Assembly: GCA_002404055.1 (NCBI GenBank)
Contig: DHIZ01000288.1
Coordinates: 4,219 to 32,941 of the forward strand
Length of the DNA stretch: 28,723 nucleotides
Source of the DNA: Chloroflexi bacterium UBA4733
GTDB lineage: Bacteria; Chloroflexota; UBA4733
Direction of reading: 5' to 3'
Shown here: positions 20,975-28,723 of the stretch, one piece after another
How positions within the stretch are numbered: the stretch's first letter is position 1
Layout: each line of letters opens with the position of its first letter
The notes under the pieces: model-generated
The model's database searches: none
What the model saw: the letters and a program-made list of their open reading frames with translations, nothing else
What the model was told of the DNA's origin: nothing
Translations under genes and position numbers: made by a program

Positions 20975-21840
20975 CGCGGCGGGATACCGCGACGACGCGC
21001 CCGACACTGCTGCGCCGCCTAATCCAGCGGCGGCAGACCTCGCTCCCGCCGCCGGGGGCCCCTTGGGCGCTGCCGTGGCTGCTGACCGAGCGCCTTGATG
21101 ACCTCGATCGTGGGCTGATCGTCCTCAGCGGACGCTTGCCGCCGGGCGGGCTTGATCTGGCTGCGCTGCAGCAAGCGGTTGCCGGTCTGACCACGCAGGT
21201 CAGCCGCGCCGGTCGCGAGCAGTTCAAGGCCAATGCCCTGGCGGAGGCGCAGCGCGACCAGATCGCTGAGGTGCTCGCGCAGTCGCGGCTGGCGCAAACT
21301 CGCTGGGAGGCCGAGCTGGCGACCTGGCCCGCCCGTTGTAAGGAGGCGGAAGTCGCAGCACGCCTGGATGTGGTGCAGCGCCTGCTGCCGGCCCTCGACG
21401 GCCTGGACGAAGCGCTGCGCGCCGGTAGCGCTGTGCTTGTTCGGGGGCCTGTCCCCGCCGCTGATCCGCGCCGCCGGCCCTTCCTGGCCAGGCTGCTCGG
21501 CAAGCGGGGAACGACTGACCCGCCGCCGGAGGCGGAGCAGGCGTCCGCACTACGCGAGGCCATGCGCGCCTGGCTGGTTGGGCTGGAGTTCGTGCGTCAA
21601 CGGTTACTGGACATGCTGGCGGCAGAGGAAGTTCGCCCGATTGAGACCCAGGGCAAGCCCTTTGACCCGCATTTTCATGTGGCACTGGAGGCTGTGTCGG
21701 CCGGTGACGGCCATCCCGCCGGCACGGTTGTCGCCGACATGCGCCGGGGCTACCGTGTCGGTGAGCGAGTGTTACGCTACGCGGAAGTGGCGGTCGCAAC
21801 TGATGAACCGCCGGTCCAGCGCAAGGAGGATAAGCCGTGA
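20971..21840 (+). CDS. grpE: GrpE-like nucleotide exchange factor, divergent
   Basis: This 289-aa protein is longer than the usual 180-210. Residues about 210-275 match the GrpE C-terminal beta domain ([54 protein letters not shown]), which releases ADP from Hsp70. The central part (75-150) is a helical region corresponding to the GrpE dimer stalk. The N-terminus and a basic Pro-rich insertion near 160-185 are not typical. It is coupled to the genes on both sides by ATGA and GTGA overlaps. Being paired with its own Hsp70, it may be specialised, with a conventional GrpE elsewhere in the genome. Confidence 0.83.
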   Translation: MTRRDTATTRPTLLRRLIQRRQTSLPPPGAPWALPWLLTERLDDLDRGLIVLSGRLPPGGLDLAALQQAVAGLTTQVSRAGREQFKANALAEAQRDQIAEVLAQSRLAQTRWEAELATWPARCKEAEVAARLDVVQRLLPALDGLDEALRAGSAVLVRGPVPAADPRRRPFLARLLGKRGTTDPPPEAEQASALREAMRAWLVGLEFVRQRLLDMLAAEEVRPIETQGKPFDPHFHVALEAVSAGDGHPAGTVVADMRRGYRVGERVLRYAEVAVATDEPPVQRKEDKP

Positions 21841-23621
21841 CTCAGAGTGTCGGCATTGACCTTGGCACCACCTATTCGGCGGTCGCGCAGGTGCAGGGCG
21901 GCACGCCGCGCATCCTGGCGCAGGGTGACGAGCGCATCATGCCCTCTGTTGTCGGCGTCACGCCCCAGGGCGGCATCCTGGTGGGCACGCCGGCGCGTAA
22001 CCAGTACGTCCTCTATCCAGAGCGCACCGCCCGCTCCATCAAGCGGCGTATGGGCCAGACGACGCAGGTCACGCTCGGTGAGCAGGCGTTCACCCCGCCG
22101 GAGGTGTCGGCGCTGATCCTCAAAGAATTGAAGCGCCGCGCCGAGGCGCAGCTTGGGCAGCCGGTGGAGCGCGCTGTCATCACGGTGCCCGCCTACTTTT
22201 CCGATGCTGCTCGCCAGGCGACACGCGAGGCCGGTGAGCTGGCCGGCTTCAGCGTAGAGCGCATCATCAACGAGCCGACAGCGGCCGCCCTGGCCTATGG
22301 GCTGGACCGTGGCAACGAGCGCCAGATCATCGCGGTCTACGACCTGGGCGGCGGCACCTTCGATGTCTCCATCATCGAGCTGGACAGCGGGGTCGTGGAG
22401 GTGCGGGCGAGCCACGGCAACACCGCTCTGGGCGGCGACGACTTCGACCAGCGGCTGGTCGATGTGCTGGCCAGGCGCTTTGAGGAGGTGCATGGGGTCG
22501 ACCCGCGCACCGACCGCCGCGCCCTCGCCCGCCTGGTCCGCGCGGCGGAGGCCGCCAAGATAGCGCTCTCCACGCACCCGTTTGCTCGCGTCCGCGAGGA
22601 GTACCTGCTCACGAAGGATGGCCATCCGCTGCACCTGGACGTCGAACTGACGCGCGGGGAGTTCGAGGACTTGATTCTCGACCTGCTGGAAGGCACCATC
22701 ACGTCGTTCGACACAGCCCTGAAGGACGCCGGCATCACGGCGAACGACCTGAGCCGCATCCTGCTTGTGGGCGGCAGCACGCGCATCCCGCTGGTTTCGC
22801 GTCTGGTGGCGGAGCGCGCCGGCCTTGCCCCCGAAATCGCCGTCGACCCGGACGAAGCGGTCGCCCTGGGCGCGGCGGTGCAGGCCGCCATCATCGCCGG
22901 AGAGCCGCTGGATGCCATCCTTGTCGACCTGACGCCGCACTCCCTCGGCATCGAGGTCGCCGAGTGGCAGTTCGGTGAGTTTGTCCCAGGCCGCTACAGC
23001 GTGATCATCCCGCGTAATACCACCATCCCGACCTCGCGCTCGGAAGTGTACACCGCCATCACGCCGCAGCAAGAGGCGATCGAGATCAAGATCTACCAGG
23101 GGGAGTCATCCCTGGCTGCTCGCAATACGCTGCTGGGCGAGTTCCTCTTCGATCACCTGCGCCCGGAGGCGCCGGGCCTGGCGCCGCGCATCACCGTGCA
23201 GTTCGACTTTGACCTGGACGGCATCGTCCAGGTGTCCGCTGTCGATCGCGGCAGCGGCAAGCAGGCCCGTAGCCAGGTCACGTCCGCGCATGCCCATATG
23301 AGCCCGGCCGAGATCGAGCGCGTGCGGGCTGACCTCGACGCGCTGGAGTGGGGCGACGTGGATGAGGAAGACGAGGAGGACGGCGGTGCTGCGGCGCTGG
23401 AGACCGGGGAGGCCGCAGCCACCGGCAACGGTACGAACGCCGCAGCGAACGCCCTCCTGACACGAGCGCGAGCCGCATCGGAGCGTGGCGTCGAAGAGGC
23501 CGGGGCGCTACGATCTGCCATGCTGGCGCTGCAAGGAGCTTTGTTTTCCGGGGACCTGACGGCGATTGAGCAACGCTCCGAGGAGCTGCTCAATCTTCTC
23601 TATGAGCTGGACGACGCCTGA
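21837..23621 (+). CDS. dnaK: Hsp70 family chaperone (DnaK-like)
   Basis: This is a 594-aa Hsp70. The nucleotide-binding domain has phosphate 1 GIDLGTTYS (6-14), connect and phosphate 2 [10 protein letters not shown] (169-178), [12 protein letters not shown] (144-155) and [12 protein letters not shown]. The interdomain linker is [14 protein letters not shown], with His where DnaK commonly has Leu. The substrate domain follows ([19 protein letters not shown]), with an acidic break (DEEDEEDGG) and a shortened helical lid. It is about 40 residues shorter than E. coli DnaK. The GTG start shares GTGA with the GrpE stop. Operon membership with TPR and J-domain proteins suggests a second, specialised Hsp70 rather than the main heat-shock DnaK. 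Confidence 0.93.
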   Translation: MTQSVGIDLGTTYSAVAQVQGGTPRILAQGDERIMPSVVGVTPQGGILVGTPARNQYVLYPERTARSIKRRMGQTTQVTLGEQAFTPPEVSALILKELKRRAEAQLGQPVERAVITVPAYFSDAARQATREAGELAGFSVERIINEPTAAALAYGLDRGNERQIIAVYDLGGGTFDVSIIELDSGVVEVRASHGNTALGGDDFDQRLVDVLARRFEEVHGVDPRTDRRALARLVRAAEAAKIALSTHPFARVREEYLLTKDGHPLHLDVELTRGEFEDLILDLLEGTITSFDTALKDAGITANDLSRILLVGGSTRIPLVSRLVAERAGLAPEIAVDPDEAVALGAAVQAAIIAGEPLDAILVDLTPHSLGIEVAEWQFGEFVPGRYSVIIPRNTTIPTSRSEVYTAITPQQEAIEIKIYQGESSLAARNTLLGEFLFDHLRPEAPGLAPRITVQFDFDLDGIVQVSAVDRGSGKQARSQVTSAHAHMSPAEIERVRADLDALEWGDVDEEDEEDGGAAALETGEAAATGNGTNAAANALLTRARAASERGVEEAGALRSAMLALQGALFSGDLTAIEQRSEELLNLLYELDDA

Positions 23622-23751
23622 GCCTGGGGAACGCGGTCAGGTGCATGGTACGACCTTTGGCGATTGCCTATATCTAACACGCCTCGGACGATCAGGACTT
23701 CACCGACGCGGCATCGATGCGAGACGATAAATGCAGCGTGGCAAAATTCAG

Positions 23752-25476
23752 TCAGCCCCAGTCAAACTGCCGCGCCAGGAAATCCGTCGTCACCTCCAGG
23801 ATCAGCGGGCTGCCGTGGGGGCAGACGGTGGGCGCCTCCAGCACTGCCAGGCTGTGTAAGAGTTCACGCATCACTGGCGATGGCAACACCTGGCCACGCC
23901 GCAAGGCGGTGCGGCAGGCGACGGAGGTGCGTAGGCGGTCGAGCCAATGGTCGCCGGGCAAGGTTGCTTCGCGCCAGATGTCGTCGTCGCTCCCTGGCGG
24001 CGCGAGTACCGATGCGGCGCCCTCCACTGTCGGCACTGAGTGGACGAGGTAGGTCAGGCCCTGGAGGTGCTCGACGCGGAAGCCGAGTGTTGCCAGTTCT
24101 GCCAGACGCCCGGCGAAGCGGTCGGTTTGCTCCTTGCGCAGTTCCAGTACCAGCGGCTCGACCAACGCCTGGGCGGGTTGCGGCGTTCCTCCGGCGTTCA
24201 ATCGTTCGTATAACAGGCGCTCGTGTGCCCGGTGCTGGTCGACCAGGTAGAGGCCGCTGCTGCCTTCGACGAGGATCAGGCTCTGGTGCAACTGACCCAG
24301 GAGCCGCATCTGGGGCAACTCGGCGATGATGCGGCGGCCCTCGGCCAGGCGATCCTCAGGCGTGCGGTAGGGCCGGCGGCTTTCCCGCAACCGGCTACCG
24401 GCGAGCGTGCTGGGTAACTCCGGCAAGCTGCCCTGGCGCAGACCCGGCGTCCAGGCGACCGCGTCGGGTTGCGCCGGCACCGCCGACAGAGCGCCGCGCA
24501 CCGCACGGGTCAAGGCGGCGGCGATCTCCTCGCGGCGGCGTAGCAACACCTCCGCTTTTGTTGGGTGGACGTTCACATCAACATCGGTGGGATCGCAGGT
24601 CAGCAGCAGCACCGCAAAGGGGTGGCGGCCGCGCGGTAGCAAGGGCCGGTAGGCGGCTTCCAACGCCTCTCGCAACTCGGTCATCTGTACGGGCCGACCG
24701 TTGACGGCCAGCGTGATGCCTGCCCGCGTGGCGCGCGTCGCCGTGCGGTCGCCAATCCAGCCCTCCAGGGCGTAGCCGGACTGCGTCTCTGCCGGCAGAC
24801 GCACCAGGCCGCGGCGCAGCGCCAGATCCCAACTCTCACCAACTGCCACCTCGACCTGGCCGGCGCCCGTCGTGCGCAGCAGCAGTCGGGCGTCAACCTG
24901 CAACGAAAAGCGCACCTGCGGGTGGATGACAGCGTAGCGCCGTACCAACTGGGCAATGCGACTGTTTTCGGCAGCAGGGCTGTCCAGGAAGCGGCGACGG
25001 GCGGGCAAGGCGTTGAACAGGCGGCGGACCACCACGGTCGTGCCGGGTCGCCGTGGCGTCGGCGCCGAGTGGACAAGTTCTCCCCCGCTGAAGCTCAGTT
25101 GCCAGCCGCTCTCGCTCTCCCGCGTCGCGGAGATCAGCGTCACGTCGGCGATGGCGACGAGGCTGGCGAGCGCTTCACCGCGAAAGCCCAGCGTCTCGAC
25201 CTGTTCCAGATCCGCCGCGCTGGCAACCTTGCTGGTGGCGTGGCGACGGCAGGCCAGTTCCATTTCGCTGACGGGTATGCCGTTGCCGTCATCGGCCACG
25301 CGCAGCAGCGTCAGGCCGCCGCCGCCAACTTCGATGATGATCTCTGTCGCACCGGCGTCAAGGGCGTTCTCCAGCAGTTCCTTCACAGCCGCTGCCGGAC
25401 GCTCAATCGCCTCACCGGCGGCAACCCGTTCGACCAACTCCGGCGGCAGGAGCACGATCGTCCGGCGCTCGTTCAC
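23752..25476 (-). CDS. mutL: DNA mismatch repair protein MutL with endonuclease motif
   Basis: In this 574-aa protein the GHKL ATPase domain has ENALDAGA (36-43), DDGNGI (62-67), HATSKV (79-84) and GFRGEAL (97-103), with DVNVHPTKAEV (300-310) closing the N-terminal half. The C-terminal domain holds DQHRAHERLLYE (413-424), a slightly changed DQHA-x2-E-x4-E nicking motif in which Arg replaces Ala. It also has ACR (520-522) and CPHGSP (552-557), so latent endonuclease activity is likely. That fits bacteria without MutH. The GTG start shares GTGA with the mutS stop. MutL couples MutS mismatch recognition to strand excision. Confidence 0.96.
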   Translation of the reverse strand: MNERRTIVLLPPELVERVAAGEAIERPAAAVKELLENALDAGATEIIIEVGGGGLTLLRVADDGNGIPVSEMELACRRHATSKVASAADLEQVETLGFRGEALASLVAIADVTLISATRESESGWQLSFSGGELVHSAPTPRRPGTTVVVRRLFNALPARRRFLDSPAAENSRIAQLVRRYAVIHPQVRFSLQVDARLLLRTTGAGQVEVAVGESWDLALRRGLVRLPAETQSGYALEGWIGDRTATRATRAGITLAVNGRPVQMTELREALEAAYRPLLPRGRHPFAVLLLTCDPTDVDVNVHPTKAEVLLRRREEIAAALTRAVRGALSAVPAQPDAVAWTPGLRQGSLPELPSTLAGSRLRESRRPYRTPEDRLAEGRRIIAELPQMRLLGQLHQSLILVEGSSGLYLVDQHRAHERLLYERLNAGGTPQPAQALVEPLVLELRKEQTDRFAGRLAELATLGFRVEHLQGLTYLVHSVPTVEGAASVLAPPGSDDDIWREATLPGDHWLDRLRTSVACRTALRRGQVLPSPVMRELLHSLAVLEAPTVCPHGSPLILEVTTDFLARQFDWG

Positions 25477-28196
25477 CGATCAAGCAGACGGCGCGCCGCT
25501 TGCTGCACGTCGGCCAGCTTGAGCAGCGCCTGCAACGGGGTGGTCCGGGCCAGGTCCAGTTGCTCGAGGTCACGCAGGAGTTCGGAGAGGAGGCGCGGTA
25601 CTGGTAGCGTCGGCGGCGCCGCGGCAAGCATGAGCTTCTCAGTCGCCCCAGATTCTTGTGATAGGGGCGCAGGGCCCGACGAGTGGGTTGGTGTGCTCGG
25701 CACATGCGTGAGGTGAAAGTCAGCGTAATTACCCACCGATTCGCTCACAAGCGCCAGAGTCACCGGCGCATCACCAACGGCAATGAGCGGCAGCGCCGGC
25801 ATTCCGGCATCATTCGCCGCCTCGCCCGCGTCCAACAACTCCTGCGCACGCACGACGATCTCCTCCGGCAAGCCGGCCAGGCGGGCGACGTGGAGGCCGT
25901 AGCTACGGTCGGCCACGCCGGGCGTGATGCGGTGGGTGAAGGCCAACTGGCCGCTCAACTCCAGCACGGCGAAGGTGTGCGGCGCGACTCGCGGCAGGTG
26001 GCCGACCGCATGCGCCAGTTCACGGAAGTGAGTGGCAAACAGGGTTCGCGCCTGCACGTGGTCGTGGAGGTGCTCCAGTACCGCCTGGGCCAGCGCGCAG
26101 CCATCCTCCGTGCTGGTGCCCCGTCCGACTTCGTCCAGCACGATCAGGCTGCGGGCGGTGGCCTGCCGGCAAATCGTCGCCGTCTCCATCATCTCCACCA
26201 TGAAGGTGCTGGCGCCGCCGGCCAGATCGTCGTGAGCGCCGACGCGAGTGAAGATGCGGTCGACCAGACCAACGCGCGCTGCCTCCGCCGGGACGTAGCT
26301 GCCAATCTGGGCCAGGAGGGCGATCAGGGCTACCTGGCGTAGGTACGTCGACTTACCGGCCATGTTGGGTCCGGTGATCAGCAGCGCCTGCGCTGCGCCG
26401 GCGCCAAGCCGGCAGTCGTTGGGGATGAAGCCCTCTGCACCGACGGCGCGCTCCACGACCGGGTGCCGACCATTGACGATGTCCAGACCCTGTGACTCAT
26501 CGATACTCGGGCGTACCCAGCGCTGCTCATCGGCGACTTCGGCCAGCGCCGCGTAAACGTCAATCTCGGCCAGCCGTTGCGCCGTCGTCAGCAGACGGTC
26601 GCCGTGCGCGGCAAGGCGACGCAGCAGGTCGGTAAAGATGCGACCCTCCAGTGCCTCCAGGTCGTCGTCGGCGCGCAACAGCCGCGCTTCAACTTCCTTG
26701 AGTTCCGGCGTCACGTAGCGCTCGGCCCCAGCCACGGTCTGCTTGCGCACGTACTCCGCCGGCGCCAGCGCCCGGTTGGGGTTGGTCACCTCAATGTAGT
26801 AGCCGAAGACCTTGTTGACGGCAACTTTGAGACTGCGAATGCCCGTGCGCGTGCGCTCCCGCGTCTCCAGCTCGGTCATCCAGACACGGTCAGCGCCAGA
26901 GGCAGCGCGCAGGACGTCCAGTTCCTCGCTGTACCCATCGGCGATGGTGCGGCCGGTTCCCGGTTCGGCCAGGGCGGAACTGATGATGCCGGCCAGGTCG
27001 TCGCACTCGTCCAGCAGATTGAGCATCATCTGCAGCGCTGGCGGAGCGCCGGCCGCCAGGCGGCGCATCGCCTGGGCAAGTTGGAGGGATTGCGCGAGGC
27101 CCCAGACTTCGCGTGCGGTCACGCCGCCACTGCGAATACGGCCGCATGTTCGTTCCATGTCCAGCACGCGGCTCAGCAGTCGGCGCAACTCCGCTCGCAG
27201 CGCACGGTCGTTGAGGAGCGCCGTGACCATGTCCTGGCGCGCCACGATGTCGCCCATGTCCAGCAGCGGCTGGCCGAGCCAGCGGCGCAGCAGACGGGCG
27301 CCGATGGCCGTCTGGGTGCAGTCCAACGTGGCCAGGAGGCTGCCATCCTGGCTGCCGTAGGCGCCGCGGGTGAGGTTGAGGTTGCGCCGTGTCTGGCCGT
27401 CCAGTTGCATGAAGCTGGCAGGTGAGTAGCCGCGCAGACTCGTCAGCAGCGGCAGAAGCGCCGGGTTGGTCTGGCCGAGGTAGCGTAGCACGGCTCCGGC
27501 ACAGGCGGTCGCCAGCGGCCGGCCCTCGCAACCGAAGGCAGCCAGCGATCGGGTCCGAAACTGCAGCGCCAACTGCTCGCGGGCGCCGTCCTCGTCAAAC
27601 TGCCAGGGATCGCGCAGCGTGCGGTGGCCGGGCAAGCTGAACGGTTCGGTCTGATCGCGGGGCGTCAGGCACTCGGCGGGATTCAACCGGCGCAGTTCCG
27701 CCTCCAGCATCACCGTCGCCGTGTCGCCGTCGAACTGGACAAGGCGAAATTCGCCGGTGCTGACATCCACATAGGCGAGGCCGCCGGCTTCTCCGATCCA
27801 GAGCAAGGCGGCCAGGTAGTTGTTGGCGCGTTGCGGCAAGAGGCCGGGCTCCGTCAGCGTGCCCGGCGTGACGACGCGCAGCACCTCCCGTTCCACCAGA
27901 CCATGGCCGGCGGCGGTCATCTGCTCGCAGATGGCGACGTGATAGCCTTTGCGAATCAAGCGCGCCAGGTAACTCTCGGCGGCGTGGTAGGGCACGCCGG
28001 CCAGGGGCACCCGGAAGTCCTTGCCGAACTCGCGCGAGGTGAGGGTAATATGCAACTCGCGCGCCGCGATACGCGCGTCTTCCTCGAACATCTCGTAGAA
28101 GTCGCCCATCCGAGTCCAGAGGAGGGCGTCGGGATGCTGGGCCTTCAGCCGGCAGTACTGTTCCCAGAACGGGGTGACGCGCACGGCTTTGTCCAC
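25473..28196 (-). CDS. mutS: DNA mismatch repair protein MutS
   Basis: In this 907-aa protein the mismatch-reading Phe-x-Glu is in GDFYEMFEED (31-40). The connector and lever regions are complete. The ABC-type ATPase has Walker A GPNMAGKST (609-617), STFMVEM (663-669), Walker B LIVLDEVGRGTST (684-696) and ATHFRELAHA (721-730). After about residue 800 there is a loose linker rich in Pro, Ser and Thr, then the usual C-terminal dimer segment (LLSELLRDLEQLDL). The start is GTG 28194-28196 with GGAGG about nine bases upstream. It is the first gene of a two-gene operon with mutL. Confidence 0.97.
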   Translation of the reverse strand: MDKAVRVTPFWEQYCRLKAQHPDALLWTRMGDFYEMFEEDARIAARELHITLTSREFGKDFRVPLAGVPYHAAESYLARLIRKGYHVAICEQMTAAGHGLVEREVLRVVTPGTLTEPGLLPQRANNYLAALLWIGEAGGLAYVDVSTGEFRLVQFDGDTATVMLEAELRRLNPAECLTPRDQTEPFSLPGHRTLRDPWQFDEDGAREQLALQFRTRSLAAFGCEGRPLATACAGAVLRYLGQTNPALLPLLTSLRGYSPASFMQLDGQTRRNLNLTRGAYGSQDGSLLATLDCTQTAIGARLLRRWLGQPLLDMGDIVARQDMVTALLNDRALRAELRRLLSRVLDMERTCGRIRSGGVTAREVWGLAQSLQLAQAMRRLAAGAPPALQMMLNLLDECDDLAGIISSALAEPGTGRTIADGYSEELDVLRAASGADRVWMTELETRERTRTGIRSLKVAVNKVFGYYIEVTNPNRALAPAEYVRKQTVAGAERYVTPELKEVEARLLRADDDLEALEGRIFTDLLRRLAAHGDRLLTTAQRLAEIDVYAALAEVADEQRWVRPSIDESQGLDIVNGRHPVVERAVGAEGFIPNDCRLGAGAAQALLITGPNMAGKSTYLRQVALIALLAQIGSYVPAEAARVGLVDRIFTRVGAHDDLAGGASTFMVEMMETATICRQATARSLIVLDEVGRGTSTEDGCALAQAVLEHLHDHVQARTLFATHFRELAHAVGHLPRVAPHTFAVLELSGQLAFTHRITPGVADRSYGLHVARLAGLPEEIVVRAQELLDAGEAANDAGMPALPLIAVGDAPVTLALVSESVGNYADFHLTHVPSTPTHSSGPAPLSQESGATEKLMLAAAPPTLPVPRLLSELLRDLEQLDLARTTPLQALLKLADVQQAARRLLDR

Positions 28197-28363
28197 TCGG
28201 TCTTCCCTCCGCCAGGCATGGCCACGCGCCCCGTCCCGCGCATACTACCGAATGGCGGCAATTCGTGCAGGACCGACGGCATGGCGCTATCGTCCAGAGG
28301 GCGTTATGTACTGCATGTCAGGGAAGTCTTACGGATCGCCACAGGCGTCGCGCCCGCACTGCC

Positions 28364-28453
28364 CAATGCGGTTTAGTATGTGTCGCGACTGCGGGCCCAC
28401 TGCGTGGGCCCGCAGTCGCAGCACTGTTGTTCGGGCTCATCTAAACCGTATTG
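28364..28453. repeat. Nested palindrome with 16-bp perfect hairpin
   Basis: Outer arms 28364-28376 and 28441-28453 are inverted with 12 of 13 matches (CAATGCGGTTTAG type). Inside, GCGACTGCGGGCCCAC (28385-28400), a TGC loop and the perfect complement (28404-28419) form a 16-bp hairpin. No T tract follows it. The 90-base unit with terminal inverted arms looks like a miniature mobile repeat or structured intergenic element upstream of mutS. Confidence 0.8.
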
Positions 28454-28583
28454 CCCGCGCCGCCACCGCGCTGTACAGCCCGCTAGAGCGCCGGTCCACT
28501 GAACCCGACCTTGCGAGAGCGAGCAGTCTCAGCTCTTCATTGCGGTCATCGCCGGAGTGTTTGACGGGTGTCGGGCCGGTTCA

Positions 28584-28650
28584 CCCGGCGCTGAAGCGCC
28601 GGGCTAACCACCCGCTGCGGCGGGTACCCACAAAGGACGCTGAAGCGCCC
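28584..28650. repeat. REP-like cluster of short palindromes
   Basis: Three hairpins follow one another: CCCGGCGCT-GA-AGCGCCGGG (28584-28603), ACCCGC-TGCG-GCGGGT (28610-28625) and GGACGCT-GA-AGCGCCC (28635-28650, one mismatch). The CGCTGAAGCG core is repeated in the first and third. Such arrays are usually dispersed intergenic repeats. The 28197-28723 gap contains no convincing gene. Confidence 0.65.
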
Positions 28651-28723
28651 TGGAAACGGCGGCATTCCTGCCCAACGGTCCTGCCGGGCTGACGCGCATC
28701 GCCCCCGTAGCGCCCTTCAGGGT

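Noticed and set aside
21777..23072. A 431-codon minus-strand frame
   Set aside because: It is antisense to the Hsp70 gene and has no recognisable domain.
28174..28692. A plus-strand gene of 172 codons at the right end
   Set aside because: Its frame runs through the mutS start and the palindromic repeats, and the peptide is Arg/Ser-rich noise.

Overview
The window looks like a high-GC chromosome, probably a Chloroflexota bacterium of the Thermomicrobia/Sphaerobacter type. This is inferred from protein style only: the LysM/Gmad2 secreted protein, the TPR-J-GrpE-Hsp70 cluster, a selenocysteine tRNA piece and the base composition. Nothing fixes the species. The left two thirds (1 to about 18206) reads as the right-hand part of a prophage. 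The right third (18271-28196) is host housekeeping DNA: a compact chaperone operon and, convergent to it, mutS-mutL.

Prophage layout, read on the minus strand from right to left. An early operon (13018 to 7165) encodes a small basic protein, a MerR/excisionase-type HTH protein, a 73-aa protein, an archaeo-eukaryotic-type primase, an AAA+ helicase with an N-terminal zinc motif, a TubC-type docking domain fused to a zinc ribbon, and several very small Cys-rich proteins. Nearly every junction is an ATGA or GTGA overlap. A plus-strand single gene (6847-7146) with its own extended -10 promoter interrupts the minus-strand genes. A strong minus-strand terminator (6561-6592) then stands 17 bases before the late operon (6543 to beyond base 1): HTH protein, a 127-aa protein, tail assembly chaperone with a programmed -1 frameshift, tape measure protein, a CxxC protein, a coiled-coil protein, small terminase, and a large terminase split into ATPase and nuclease genes.

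On the other side of the regulatory region (12871-13284) lies a divergent plus-strand HTH/zinc regulator (13285-14601), followed by plus-strand cargo: a secreted LysM protein, a small unknown, an SRAP/HMCES-type protein and a conserved protein of unknown function. Decayed copies of the regulator's C-terminal coding end lie after the LysM gene and after the SRAP gene. The element ends in the 3' part of a selenocysteine tRNA gene (18141-18206) whose 5' half is missing. That is the expected right attachment site of an element integrated in selC, with the intact tRNA and probably the integrase to the left of the window.

Host side: the TPR protein, the J-domain protein (HPD changed to HPP), the GrpE-like and the Hsp70 genes overlap one another and should be co-translated as a dedicated chaperone set. 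mutS and mutL overlap by GTGA. The last 500 bases hold palindromic intergenic repeats and no convincing gene.
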